64,000 nt of DNA from Pseudomonadota bacterium. GTDB lineage: Bacteria > Desulfobacterota > Desulfobulbia > Desulfobulbales > Desulfocapsaceae. Every line of letters starts with the position of its first letter. Position 1 is the stretch's first letter. A program made the translations under genes and the position numbers. The notes under the pieces were generated by a model. That model was given only the letters and a program-made list of their open reading frames with translations. It did no database searches and was not told where the DNA came from. Where the stretch lies: assembly GCA_018821785.1 (NCBI GenBank), contig JAHJLI010000066.1:48262-112261 (forward strand), in the 5' to 3' direction. This document shows, one piece after another, positions 17,861 to 27,185 of this stretch.

Positions 17861-18519
17861 AAAGTGGTGAGATGCATGTCCAATATGACGCTATAGGCGG
17901 AGCCGGCTTACAATTTTTCGGTAAGGTTTCCGCTTCAATTGCCCATGAACTGAAAAATGTCCTGGCAATTATCAATGAGAATGCCGGGCTCCTCGAAGAC
18001 CTGTCCTACGCAGCCCAGCGGGGCTCTGCCATCGACCCGGAACGCCTGAACCGGGCCTGCCTGCAATTTACCAAGCAGATACAACGGGCCGACGGGATTA
18101 TGAAGAATATGAGCCGCTTTGCCCACAGCGTCGACGTTTTTGACGCCCAGGTAGCTCTCCATGAATTGGTTTGCTTGGTTGCAAATCTTGCCGGCCGGTT
18201 GGCGGCCATGCGCAAACTCACTATCGAGGTCACACCAGCAGCAATTCCGATTGCCTTTTCCGGCAACCCATTTCTCCTGCAGAACCTCATCTGGCTCTGT
18301 CTTGAATTCGCCTTCGGAGCTACCTCAGCAGGGAGTACGCTGCTGCTTGCTCTCGCCAAAAACGAGACCGGCATCACCCTGCGGATTAGCGGGATAGACA
18401 GCCTTGAAAACAACTTTCCCAGCCGAATGCCTGCCGGATATGAAGACCTTCTGGCGGCCCTCGGAGCCAAACTTTCGGTAGATAAAGACACCAAAGAGTT
18501 GATCCTGGACCTGCCCTGA
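17857..18519 (+). CDS. Histidine kinase-like protein with degenerate ATPase domain
   Basis: This protein is about 220 residues, starting at the overlapping ATG 17857 rather than the track start 17791. HisKA is good: His30 in SIAHELKNVLAIINENAGLLED closely resembles the full kinase upstream. The ATP-binding part is present in outline (FSGNPFLLQNLIWLCLEF) but lacks a recognisable N box, DxGxG and GTGLGL motifs. It therefore probably cannot bind ATP and may act as a phosphotransfer protein or dimerisation partner. No membrane segment is visible. Confidence 0.75.
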   Translation: MKSGEMHVQYDAIGGAGLQFFGKVSASIAHELKNVLAIINENAGLLEDLSYAAQRGSAIDPERLNRACLQFTKQIQRADGIMKNMSRFAHSVDVFDAQVALHELVCLVANLAGRLAAMRKLTIEVTPAAIPIAFSGNPFLLQNLIWLCLEFAFGATSAGSTLLLALAKNETGITLRISGIDSLENNFPSRMPAGYEDLLAALGAKLSVDKDTKELILDLP

Positions 18520-18582
18520 CCGTTTCGGGAGCGATCCTGTTGAAGGAACACTCTCATTTCTCTATTGCAATAGGGGGACCCC

Positions 18583-19011
18583 ATGACTGAAAAAATACTG
18601 CTGATCGATGACGAAGAGGATTTTTTGGCTGTTATGTCCGAACGGATGAAAGCCAGAAACATGGAGGTGTCGACCGCCTCCTCAGCCAAAGAAGGTCTCG
18701 AAAAAGCGGACTCCGGGAACTATGACGCCGTCATTCTTGACCTGATGATGCCGGAAATGGACGGCATTGAAACACTGAAACGCCTCAAGGAAAAAAATCC
18801 GGATCTGGAGGTCATTCTCCTTACCGGCCATGCCACTATCAAACAGGGCGTCGAGGCTATGAAACTCGGAGCTCTTGATCTGCTCGAAAAACCGGCGGAC
18901 ATCAATTCATTAACGGATAAAATCCATGCCGCTCAGGCCAAAAAGATGCTGATCGTTGAAAAGAAGAATGAGGAGATGATTAAAAAAATCATGGCCACCA
19001 AAGGATGGTGA
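18583..19011 (+). CDS. Single-domain response regulator
   Basis: This is a 142-residue receiver protein: DDEEDF, Asp in VILDLMMPEMDG, Thr in LLTGHAT, Lys in LLEKPAD. The 20-residue C-terminal tail is Lys/Met-rich (KKNEEMIKKIMATKGW) and has no output domain. It closes the SulP-linked signalling run. It closely resembles the receiver of the cytidylate kinase-like fusion, pointing to duplication within the operon. Confidence 0.92.
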   Translation: MTEKILLIDDEEDFLAVMSERMKARNMEVSTASSAKEGLEKADSGNYDAVILDLMMPEMDGIETLKRLKEKNPDLEVILLTGHATIKQGVEAMKLGALDLLEKPADINSLTDKIHAAQAKKMLIVEKKNEEMIKKIMATKGW

Positions 19012-19548
19012 CAGTCGCCGTGGCAGGCCAGAATATTTTCCGTCCTTCTCAAGAAACGGAAACACTCGTATTGTCACAGGTTTCATCGAATCCCCCACTT
19101 AAAAGTGGTAAGACCTCGTTACCGCTTCGATATGAATTCCATTTTTTTCTCCAGGAAATTCGCTTTCGGGGGAATCGTATTTTGTGTGTTCCGATTACAT
19201 TCATGTTTTGAAACACAGATCCTGAGACACACCAACCCAATACGGGATAATTACAACCAGTTTTTTTGTTTCTATTTCTGCATGTTATTGCATTTATACT
19301 GACACATACATTCATCGCATAAAGAGTATAAATTATATTTATTAGTTCCATGAAATAATTATTGAAAATTGTTTAAATCCTTGCTAAATTCCCATCCTTG
19401 TTGAATCAAGGTCGGCGGCGGTTTTATTTCCCTGTTTTTTCTGTGTTCGGATGTTTTTGAAACAAATCGAAACTGACCAGCAATCAATAAACCAATTTTC
19501 AAGGCAGACTCATACGCCCAACACCAGAACAATACTCTCGAGGTTTTG
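19012..19548. other. AT-rich intergenic region of 537 bp before the antiporter operon
   Basis: No gene or clear repeat is seen. The track ORFs here are short and overlap one another on both strands. The promoter of the Mnh operon should lie here, but no convincing -35/-10 or operator could be fixed. Confidence 0.55.
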
Positions 19549-20019
19549 ATGTTCTACTCACTGGCGCTGTCAATAATGCTTTCCGGTTTCTGGCTGGTCA
19601 ACTCCGGCCACTACAATCCCCTTATGCTGTTTTTCATGCTGGTTTCTGTGCTCTTCGTCGTATTCCTCTGCCACCGCATGGATGTTATCGATGGCGAGTC
19701 TCAGCCCCTCAACTTGACTTTTACCATCCCCACCTACTGGCTCTGGCTTGCCAAGGAAGTGGTTCTGGCCAATATCGCCGTAGCCCGTAATGTCTGGCAG
19801 GGTCCAGAATCTATCAGCCCAATGCTGGTATATGTCAAAGCCGGTCAGAAAACCGATCTTGGTATGGTTATTTACGCCAACTCCATTACCCTTACTCCTG
19901 GAACAATTACCATCGACCAACAGGGTAAACAGCTCACAGTTCACGCCTTGACCAGAGAGATGGCTGCAGATATGCTTAAGGGCGAAATGGATCGCCGAGT
20001 CAGCCGGGTGGAGGGATAA
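19549..20019 (+). CDS. mnhE: Na+/H+ antiporter subunit E (MnhE/MrpE)
   Basis: This protein of about 156 residues has two N-terminal hydrophobic segments, then the MnhE pattern WLAKEVVLANIAVARNVW and ANSITLTPGTITID. It is a membrane-bound accessory subunit of Mnh/Mrp-type multisubunit cation/proton antiporters. ATG 19549 is chosen; the track start is the TTG just before. Its stop overlaps the ATG of the next gene by one base. It is the first gene of a nine-gene operon. Confidence 0.9.
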   Translation: MFYSLALSIMLSGFWLVNSGHYNPLMLFFMLVSVLFVVFLCHRMDVIDGESQPLNLTFTIPTYWLWLAKEVVLANIAVARNVWQGPESISPMLVYVKAGQKTDLGMVIYANSITLTPGTITIDQQGKQLTVHALTREMAADMLKGEMDRRVSRVEG

Positions 20020-20291
20020 TGTTTGCAATTACTGCTGTTGCCATTCTCGTCGTCATGGCCTTGGCCTTGGCCCGAGCCTTTTTGGGACCGACTCTCTATG
20101 ACCGAATCTTGGCTGTCAACAACTTCGGTACCAAGACCGTTCTGCTGCTCGCGGTGATGGGTTTCCTCAGTGGTCGTCCTGAATTTCTTGATATCGCAAT
20201 CGTCTATGTACTTATAAATTTCATCAGTGTTATCGGAATCCTGCGCTTTTTTGAATACGCAGGGAAAAAGACTGCTGAAGAGGAGGCCTGA
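20019..20291 (+). CDS. mnhF: Na+/H+ antiporter subunit F (MnhF/MrpF)
   Basis: This 90-residue protein has three transmembrane segments and the MnhF signature (LARAFLGPTLYDRILAVNNFG). It overlaps mnhE and mnhG by one base at each end, so translation is coupled through the three genes. Confidence 0.92.
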   Translation: MFAITAVAILVVMALALARAFLGPTLYDRILAVNNFGTKTVLLLAVMGFLSGRPEFLDIAIVYVLINFISVIGILRFFEYAGKKTAEEEA

Positions 20292-20635
20292 TGGCAATCC
20301 TGATAGATATAATCAGCTGGATTCTGTTGCTCGCCGGCAGTTTTTTCTGCTTCACCGGGGGTGTTGGCCTGCTGCGTTTTCCAGATTTCTTTTCCCGGAT
20401 CCACGCTGCAAGCCTGACTGATACCCTTGGGGCCGGGCTGATCCTTATTGGCCTCATGTTTCAGGCCGGTTGGGGCCTGGTTCTCCCAAAACTCATCCTG
20501 ATCCTGTTGTTTTCCGCGATCACCGGCACAACCGCAAGCCATGCCATGGCCAAAGCCGCCCTAAAAAGCGGTCTGCAACCGCAGGTCGTCGGCAGTGTGA
20601 AGTCAGAATCTGGAGGTGCGCCATCGAATTCGTAA
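20291..20635 (+). CDS. mnhG: Na+/H+ antiporter subunit G (MnhG/MrpG)
   Basis: This 114-residue protein has three hydrophobic segments and the MnhG motif GGVGLLRFPDFFSRIHAASLTDTLG. The hydrophilic C-terminal tail ends within the ribosome-binding region of the next gene, overlapping its probable start by about 13 bases. Confidence 0.92.
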   Translation: MAILIDIISWILLLAGSFFCFTGGVGLLRFPDFFSRIHAASLTDTLGAGLILIGLMFQAGWGLVLPKLILILLFSAITGTTASHAMAKAALKSGLQPQVVGSVKSESGGAPSNS

Positions 20636-21612
20636 TCAACATTGTCCTGCTCAGTTTTTTGGTCGCCACTGCCCTGGCTATCGTCTGCCTTGACGACCTT
20701 TTTGCAGTAGTCATGCTGGCTGGCATATACAGCCTGCTTTCCGCCTGTTTTTTCGTCGATCTTGACGCAGTCGATGTCGCCTTCACAGAGGCCTCGGTTG
20801 GAGCCGGTATTTCAACTCTGTTGATGCTCGCCTCGCTTAAGCTGGTCAAACGCTACGAAGACAAAAGTCGCTACAAACCGCTCCTCGCCCTCGGGGTGGT
20901 CACTGTTACCGGTGCCCTGCTGATCTATGGCACCCTCGATATGCCACACTTCGGGGACCCCGGCGCACCCGTCCATCATCATGTTGCCGACCGCTATATC
21001 GAAAAGTCGATGGGTGAGATAGGGGTACCGAACATCGTCACCTCGATCCTTGCCGCCTACAGGGGTTATGATACCCTCGGGGAGACTTGTGTTATCTTTA
21101 CTGCAGGCATCGGCGTCATGTCTTTGCTTATGGTTTCCCGTCGCACCAGGGAGGAGTCGAGAAAGAAGGTCCCGGCCGATATGAGCCAACAGGTGATCCT
21201 CCGAATCGTCGCTAAAATGATGATCCCCTTCATCCTGATCTTTGCTCTTTACGTTCAGTTCCACGGGGATTATGGGCCAGGCGGTGGATTTCAGGCTGGA
21301 GTAATTTTTGCCGCCGGAATCATTCTCTATACCATGCTCTTTGGTCTCGGTGTTGCACAGAAAGTCTTCAGCCCGGAAGTCATCAAACTGCTCACCGCCT
21401 TTGGTGTGCTTGTCTACGCCGGAGTGGGGATGACCTGTATTTTTCTTGGCGGCAATTTTCTGGATTACAATGTACTTGCCCATGACCCGGTTCATGGCCA
21501 ACATCTTGGGATACTGCTTATCGAGTTGGGGGTCGGAACCACCGTTGCCGCGGTGATGACCACCATCTTTTTCGAGTTCACCTGGCGTACCGTCAAACAC
21601 AGATACAAATAA
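20623..21612 (+). CDS. mnhB: Fused DUF4040 (MbhD-like) and MnhB antiporter subunit
   Basis: This protein is about 329 residues. The N-terminal part (LDDLFAVVMLAGIYSLLSACFFVDLDAVDVAFTEA) is the DUF4040/MbhD module, normally the C-terminus of MrpA. The C-terminal part is MnhB (GDYGPGGGFQAGVIFAAG). The track ORF starts at 20470 inside mnhG in a frame that does not look coding. The best ribosome site, GGAGG at 20612-20616, points to codon 20623, which is ATC, not a standard start. A TTG at 20659 is the next possibility. The start is therefore marked as uncertain. Confidence 0.8.
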   Translation: MEFVINIVLLSFLVATALAIVCLDDLFAVVMLAGIYSLLSACFFVDLDAVDVAFTEASVGAGISTLLMLASLKLVKRYEDKSRYKPLLALGVVTVTGALLIYGTLDMPHFGDPGAPVHHHVADRYIEKSMGEIGVPNIVTSILAAYRGYDTLGETCVIFTAGIGVMSLLMVSRRTREESRKKVPADMSQQVILRIVAKMMIPFILIFALYVQFHGDYGPGGGFQAGVIFAAGIILYTMLFGLGVAQKVFSPEVIKLLTAFGVLVYAGVGMTCIFLGGNFLDYNVLAHDPVHGQHLGILLIELGVGTTVAAVMTTIFFEFTWRTVKHRYK

Positions 21613-22028
21613 TGAATATCCTAGGACTCTACAATTACTGGATAGTCGTGATTTTGATATTGATCGGTTTCTATATCGTTATCGCCCACGAAAACCTGAT
21701 CAAGAAACTAGTCGGCCTGACAATTTTCCAGACTGCGGTGTTTTTCTTCTACATCAGCGTCGGCAAGATCAAAGGCGCCACCGCCCCTATTCTTAACGAC
21801 AGCTTGCAAGTCTACTCCAATCCCTTGCCCCATTGCCTCATCCTCACCGCGATCGTTGTCGGCATCTCAACGACCGCTCTGGGGCTTGCCCTGGTTGTCC
21901 GCATCCAGGAAGCATACGGCTCGATCGAAGAGCATGAACTCCATGCACAGGACAATAACGACCAGCTTGAGTCTCAGCTAGAGGCATACGGCACAAGAAA
22001 ACAATTCAATATCATGAAGAGAACATAG
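21612..22028 (+). CDS. mnhC: Na+/H+ antiporter subunit C (MnhC, NuoK-like)
   Basis: This 138-residue protein has three transmembrane helices in NuoK/MnhC order, with GFYIVIAHENLIKKLVGL and PLPHCLILTAIVVGIS. An acidic, Gln-rich tail of about 30 residues follows. It overlaps the preceding gene by one base. Confidence 0.9.
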   Translation: MNILGLYNYWIVVILILIGFYIVIAHENLIKKLVGLTIFQTAVFFFYISVGKIKGATAPILNDSLQVYSNPLPHCLILTAIVVGISTTALGLALVVRIQEAYGSIEEHELHAQDNNDQLESQLEAYGTRKQFNIMKRT

Positions 22029-22032
22029 TCGA

Positions 22033-23511
22033 ATGACTGCTCACTATCCGGTTCTTCAGGTCATAGTCCCTCTGTTGGCGGCACCGTTCTGCCTTGTTCT
22101 GCGGATACCTCGCCTGGTCGCTATCTTTGCCATTCTGGTTAGCGCCACCGCTTTTCTCATCAGCACCGCTCTTCTCCAACAGGTGCTGAGTCACGGCATA
22201 GTGATCTACGAATTAGGCGGTTGGGCCGCTCCATGGGGAATCGAATACCGCATCGATCAACTCAACGGCTATCTCCTGGTCCTCATTTCGGGGATAAGCA
22301 CCGTGGTGCTCATCGCTGCCCAGAGCAGTATCGGCCGGGAGCTGCCTGAAAACCGACACACCTTCTTCTACACCGCCTACCTGCTCTGCCTCACCGGTCT
22401 ACTCGGTATCCTCGTCACCGGTGATGCCTTCAACCTCTTTGTCTTTCTTGAAATAGCGTCTCTTTCCTCCTATATTCTCATTGCCCTAGGTACCGACAGG
22501 CGAGCTCTCACTGCCTCATACCAGTACTTGATCATGGGCACCATTGGAGCCACCTTTATCATTATCGGTGTCGGCCTGATGTATATGATGACCGGCACCC
22601 TGAACATGCACGATCTGTCGCAGCGTCTGCCGGAAATTTATAAATCGAGGACGGTGCTCTGTGCCTTTGGTTTTTTCATCGTCGGGGTCTGCCTGAAACT
22701 CGCTCTCTTTCCCCTGCATCTTTGGTTGCCCAACGCCTACGCTTACGCCCCATCGATAGCTACCGCCTTTCTCGCGGCGACCTCCACCAAGGTTGCTGTT
22801 TACGTCCTTATCCGCTTTATCTTCAGCATCTTTGGTATCAATTTTGTAATCACATCACTACCTCTCAGTGAAATTTTTCTCGTTTTGGCCCTGGCCGGCA
22901 TCTTTGCCGCGTCAATCTCGGCAATTTATCAGCTCAATATCAAAAGATTATTCGCCTATTCGAGTATTGCGCAAATCGGCTATATGATCCTCGGCCTTGC
23001 TATCGGCACGCAACTTGGTCTCACTGCAACTCTTCTTCATCTCTTCAATCATGCTCTGATGAAGGGCGCCCTGTTTCTTGCCATCGGGGCCGTGGTTTAC
23101 CGGATCAACAGTTCCCAGCTGCATCATTACGCTGGCCTCGGAAAAAAAATGCCTTGGACTATGTCCGCCATCGTAGTAGGTGGTCTGAGCCTGATAGGGG
23201 TACCACTCACTGTAGGATTTGTCAGCAAGTGGTACCTGGTGACTGCCCTGCTCGATAAAGGGTGGTGGCCTGTTGCGGTGCTGGTCCTGCTCAGCTCACT
23301 TCTGGCTGTGGTGTATGTCTGGCGGATTGTCGAGTGGATCTACTTCACCCCGCCGAGGATTATTCTCACTGACATTCAAGAAGCCCCACTCAGCCAGCTC
23401 ATCCCTATCTGGCTGCTGGTTCTAGCAAACCTCTATTTTGGTGTTGACACTCGCCTGACGGTTGGTGTGAGCAAATTAGCCGCCCAAAGCTTGTTTGGAG
23501 TGACTTTGTGA
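22033..23511 (+). CDS. mnhD: Na+/H+ antiporter subunit D (MnhD, proton-pumping NuoM/N-like)
   Basis: This 492-residue protein has about 14 transmembrane helices of the complex I antiporter fold. Family motifs include VTGDAFNLFVFLEIASLSSYIL and LKLALFPLHLWLPNAYAYAPS, with the conserved Glu and Lys of the ion path. It overlaps the next gene by four bases. Confidence 0.92.
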   Translation: MTAHYPVLQVIVPLLAAPFCLVLRIPRLVAIFAILVSATAFLISTALLQQVLSHGIVIYELGGWAAPWGIEYRIDQLNGYLLVLISGISTVVLIAAQSSIGRELPENRHTFFYTAYLLCLTGLLGILVTGDAFNLFVFLEIASLSSYILIALGTDRRALTASYQYLIMGTIGATFIIIGVGLMYMMTGTLNMHDLSQRLPEIYKSRTVLCAFGFFIVGVCLKLALFPLHLWLPNAYAYAPSIATAFLAATSTKVAVYVLIRFIFSIFGINFVITSLPLSEIFLVLALAGIFAASISAIYQLNIKRLFAYSSIAQIGYMILGLAIGTQLGLTATLLHLFNHALMKGALFLAIGAVVYRINSSQLHHYAGLGKKMPWTMSAIVVGGLSLIGVPLTVGFVSKWYLVTALLDKGWWPVAVLVLLSSLLAVVYVWRIVEWIYFTPPRIILTDIQEAPLSQLIPIWLLVLANLYFGVDTRLTVGVSKLAAQSLFGVTL

Positions 23512-24971
23512 TGCAGCTGTCGCCGGAATTGATGCTGTTGATGACTATCTTGGTGCCGGCTGGAGCCGTGCTCGGTATCCTGGCCACCGATCGTTATCCC
23601 AACCTTCGCGAAGGAATAACCATCGCCGCAAGCCTGGTCCTTATCTACCTGGTAAGCAGTCTCTACGGCATCGTCAGCGACGGAGGAAGTGTGCAACTGC
23701 TTGGACCGGACTTATTTCCAGGCTTTTCGCTCACTTTCACTATTGAGCCTCTCGGCATGCTCTTTTCCCTGGTCGCCGGCTATCTCTGGCTGGTCACCAC
23801 GGTATACTCCATCGGGTATATGAGGGGCCATGGCGAAGACAAACAGACCCGTTTCTACGCCTGTTTCGCCATTGCCATCTCCTCGGTCATGGGAATGGCC
23901 TATGCCGGCAACCTGTTCACTCTTTTTATTTTTTACGAGGTATTGACCCTTTCCACCTATCCCCTGGTCACCCATGCCGGAACCACCAAAGCCAAACAGG
24001 GGGGCCGTGTCTATCTCGGGGTATTGCTCACCACTTCAATTCTTTTCCTGCTCCTGGCCATCATCGGCACTTGGCATACCGCTGGCACACTCACCTTTAC
24101 CCGAGGCGGGGTCTTCCCGGCTGAGGTTCCAACCCTGGTGACCGGAACCCTGCTGGTTCTGTTTATATTCGGCATCGGCAAAGCTGCAATCATGCCCTTT
24201 CACCGCTGGCTGCCGGCGGCGATGGTTGCCCCTACTCCGGTAAGTGCCCTGCTTCATGCCGTGGCAGTGGTCAAGGCCGGTGTCTTCACGGTAATGAAGG
24301 TCTGTGTCTATATCTTCGGCCTTGATCTGCTGAGTATTCTACCGACCACCAACGTGATGCTGTACCTCGCGGCAACCACTGTCATCCTTGCCTCAATTGT
24401 CGCGATGCGCCAAGACAACCTCAAGGCCCGGCTGGCCTATTCCACCGTCAGCCAGCTCGGCTATATCACCATCGGGGCTTTGCTGGCAACAAGCGCCGGG
24501 GTTATCGGAGGATCGATGCATATCGCCATGCATGCCTTCGGCAAGATCACCTTATTCTTCTGTGCCGGTGCCATAATGGTAGCCTCTCATAAAACCGAGA
24601 TCAGTCAAATGCGGGGCCTTGGCTGGCGAATGCCTATTACTATGGCCGCTTTTTTCATCGGGAGCTTAAGCATCATCGGTTTGCCACCCACTGGCGGCAC
24701 CTGGGGAAAATGGTTTCTCATGGTCGGGGCGCTTGATGCCGGACAATGGCCGATCATGGCGGCGCTGATGCTCAGCTCGCTGCTCAATATTGCCTATCTT
24801 CTGCCGATCCCGTTGCGAGCCTTCTTTTCAGGTGTCCCACCAGAAAGTCCGCTGCAGATCAAGGAAGCGCCACTCCCTTCTCTGATCGCTCTTTCTGTCA
24901 CTGCCATTGGGTGCGTTATTTTGTTTTTCTTTACCAACCCGCTTTATCAATTAGCTAAGGCAATTCTCTAG
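23508..24971 (+). CDS. Second D-type antiporter subunit (NuoM/MnhD-like)
   Basis: This 487-residue membrane protein has the same fold as the preceding subunit. Motifs: YAGNLFTLFIFYEVLTLSTYPLV and KAAIMPFHRWLPAAMVAPTPVSALLHA. The ALLHAVAVVKAG motif is closer to NuoL/NuoM and MrpA. It could replace the missing large MrpA subunit, whose DUF4040 part is fused to MnhB here. Confidence 0.9.
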   Translation: MMQLSPELMLLMTILVPAGAVLGILATDRYPNLREGITIAASLVLIYLVSSLYGIVSDGGSVQLLGPDLFPGFSLTFTIEPLGMLFSLVAGYLWLVTTVYSIGYMRGHGEDKQTRFYACFAIAISSVMGMAYAGNLFTLFIFYEVLTLSTYPLVTHAGTTKAKQGGRVYLGVLLTTSILFLLLAIIGTWHTAGTLTFTRGGVFPAEVPTLVTGTLLVLFIFGIGKAAIMPFHRWLPAAMVAPTPVSALLHAVAVVKAGVFTVMKVCVYIFGLDLLSILPTTNVMLYLAATTVILASIVAMRQDNLKARLAYSTVSQLGYITIGALLATSAGVIGGSMHIAMHAFGKITLFFCAGAIMVASHKTEISQMRGLGWRMPITMAAFFIGSLSIIGLPPTGGTWGKWFLMVGALDAGQWPIMAALMLSSLLNIAYLLPIPLRAFFSGVPPESPLQIKEAPLPSLIALSVTAIGCVILFFFTNPLYQLAKAIL

Positions 24972-24987
24972 CCCCCCGGAAACTGTT

Positions 24988-25284
24988 ATGGCAAAGATCA
25001 CCCAACATATTTTTGACAAGCCTGGAAACGTCCAGCGTGTACTCTACGCTCTTTATGGCTGTTGTGCCGCTTTGTTCATCCTCGATTTCATTATCCACCG
25101 CCATAAGATCCATCCATGGGAAGGACTCTTAGGTTTCTATGCGGTGTATGGCTTTGTCGGATGTGTGGTCCTGGTACTCGTCGCCAAATGGATGCGGCTC
25201 TTTCTGATGCGCGACGAAGATTACTACGACCGGGAGGAACTTGAGGTCGACGACCAGCAAGGAGGCAATCATGTGGGCCGCTGA
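24988..25284 (+). CDS. Small membrane protein in the antiporter operon
   Basis: This 98-residue protein has two transmembrane segments (about 25-40 and 50-68), separated by a short His-containing loop (FIIHRHKIHPWEG), and an acidic C-terminus (RDEDYYDREELEVDD). It is not a standard Mnh subunit. It resembles small hypothetical proteins found in Mbh/Mrp-like operons of anaerobes. It overlaps the next gene by 14 bases, so it belongs to the operon. Confidence 0.75.
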   Translation: MAKITQHIFDKPGNVQRVLYALYGCCAALFILDFIIHRHKIHPWEGLLGFYAVYGFVGCVVLVLVAKWMRLFLMRDEDYYDREELEVDDQQGGNHVGR

Positions 25285-26974
25285 AATTCCCGCCTTTCTC
25301 CCATTTTTCATCGGTGCGGTACTGGCTCTTTTCACCAAAGGCCCGCTCCGGGGTACCCTGATGCTGGCCACAATTATCGCCAGCGGAGTGCACCTCTGGC
25401 TGGTTCCCGGAGACGTGCGAGTCACCCTGCATTTTCTTGATTATCAACTGACACCTTATCGAGTGGACAAGTTAAGCCTGATGTTTGGCTACGTCTTCCA
25501 CATCGCTGCTCTGATCGGAGTGATCTACTCCCTGCACGTCAAAGATACCATGCAACAGGTCGCCGCCATGATTTACGCCGGCAGCGCACTCGGTGCTGTT
25601 TTTGCGGGAGACTTGCTGACCCTCTTTGTATTCTGGGAGATACTCGCACTCAGTTCGGTTTTCCTAGTCTGGGCCAGGCGGACCGAAAGGGCATACCAAG
25701 CCGGTATTCGCTATCTCATTATCCAGGTATTGTCGGGGGTTATTCTCCTCGCCGGCCTGCTTTTTCATGCTTCCAAAACCGGTTCACTGGCCTTCGAATA
25801 CATTGGTCTTACCGGGGTTGGCGGCTGGTTGATTTTTTTCGCTTTCGGTATCAAGGCGTGTTTTCCGCTCCTTCACAACTGGCTTACCGATGCATATCCC
25901 GAAGCGACCCCCACTGGGGCCGTATTTCTCAGTGCCTTTACCACCAAAGTGGCGGTCTATGCCCTCGCCCGCGCCTATCCAGGCACGGAACTGCTGGTCT
26001 ACATCGGCGCGACGATGACCTGCTTCCCGATCTTTTTTGCAGTTATTGAAAACGATCTGCGTCGGGTGCTCGCCTACAGTATGATCAACCAGATCGGCTT
26101 CATGGTCTGCGGCATCGGCATAGGCACCGCTCTGGCAATTAACGGCGCCGTTTCGCATGCTTTTAACGATATCATTTTCAAAGGCTTGCTGTTCATGTCG
26201 ATGGGCGCGGTGCTGCACATGACCGGGCGCATGAACGGTTCAGACCTCGGTGGCCTGTACAAGAGTATGCCGAAGACTGCGGCACTATGTATCATTGGCG
26301 CCGCATCGATATCCGCCTTCCCATTGTTCAGCGGTTTTGTCAGCAAATCGATGGTTATGTCGGCGGCTCTGCATGAAGGTCACACTTGGGTCTGGCTGAT
26401 GCTGCTGTTCGCCTCCGCCGGTGTCTTCCACCATGCCGGCATCAAGATCCCGTACTTTGCCTTTTTTGCCCACGACTCCGGAATCCGTACAACCGAGCCA
26501 CCGCGAAACATGCTGTTGGCCATGACCATTTCCGCCGGACTCTGTCTGATAATCGGTATCCATCCTGCCTGGCTCTACAGCCTTCTGCCATTTGACACCG
26601 GCTACAACCCCTACGACGCAACCCATGTCCTCGGACAAACGCAGCTGTTGTTCTTTTCCGCCCTCGCTTTTGTCTGGTTGAATCTGCGTGGTCTCTACCC
26701 GCCGGAACTGCACTCTGTTAATCTCGATGCCGAATGGATCTACCGAAGAATGTTTCCGCAAATCCTTCGCTCATTTTTTGCCTGGCTCTGGCGTGTCGAC
26801 GCCTCGGTACGGGGTGCGGCAATGGAAAAAATCCACAACCTTTTTGGCTACCTGGTGCAATTCCACTACCCCGGCGGCAACGTTTCTCGTATGCGGCCCA
26901 CCGGCAATATGGTTATGTGGGTAGCCGTACTACTGGCTGTCTATATGTGGTTACTGCTGAGTTTCGTCGATTAA
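25271..26974 (+). CDS. Third D-type antiporter subunit (NuoN/MnhD-like)
   Basis: This proton-pumping-type subunit is about 567 residues. Motifs: FAGDLLTLFVFWEILALSSVFLVW and KACFPLLHNWLTDAYPEATPTGAVFLSAFTTK. The C-terminal extension (about 480-567) has an amphipathic part and a last transmembrane helix, as in long MnhD and Mbh/Mbx subunits. ATG 25271 with GGAGG at 25261-25265 is chosen over 25241. It closes the operon. The 211-bp gap after it shows no strong terminator. Confidence 0.9.
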   Translation: MWAAEIPAFLPFFIGAVLALFTKGPLRGTLMLATIIASGVHLWLVPGDVRVTLHFLDYQLTPYRVDKLSLMFGYVFHIAALIGVIYSLHVKDTMQQVAAMIYAGSALGAVFAGDLLTLFVFWEILALSSVFLVWARRTERAYQAGIRYLIIQVLSGVILLAGLLFHASKTGSLAFEYIGLTGVGGWLIFFAFGIKACFPLLHNWLTDAYPEATPTGAVFLSAFTTKVAVYALARAYPGTELLVYIGATMTCFPIFFAVIENDLRRVLAYSMINQIGFMVCGIGIGTALAINGAVSHAFNDIIFKGLLFMSMGAVLHMTGRMNGSDLGGLYKSMPKTAALCIIGAASISAFPLFSGFVSKSMVMSAALHEGHTWVWLMLLFASAGVFHHAGIKIPYFAFFAHDSGIRTTEPPRNMLLAMTISAGLCLIIGIHPAWLYSLLPFDTGYNPYDATHVLGQTQLLFFSALAFVWLNLRGLYPPELHSVNLDAEWIYRRMFPQILRSFFAWLWRVDASVRGAAMEKIHNLFGYLVQFHYPGGNVSRMRPTGNMVMWVAVLLAVYMWLLLSFVD

Positions 26975-27185
26975 ACGGTAGCAGAGTGCAGGAGAAATAG
27001 CCCAATGCACGACATCTAGAAGGCTATTGTTAAGCAACTCGCCGTGTAAAACTGACCTTCGGAGAGAAGGCTTGGACACACACAGGAGTCGTTATGAAAT
27101 ATGGGCTATTGCCTCCCATTTTCCCTACTGCTCCTGATGCAGTTCTGAACATTGCGTAGGCTATATACTGGTTATTAAACACAGC

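Noticed and set aside
20812-21600. 262-aa ORF on the minus strand
   Set aside because: It is antisense to the MnhB fusion.
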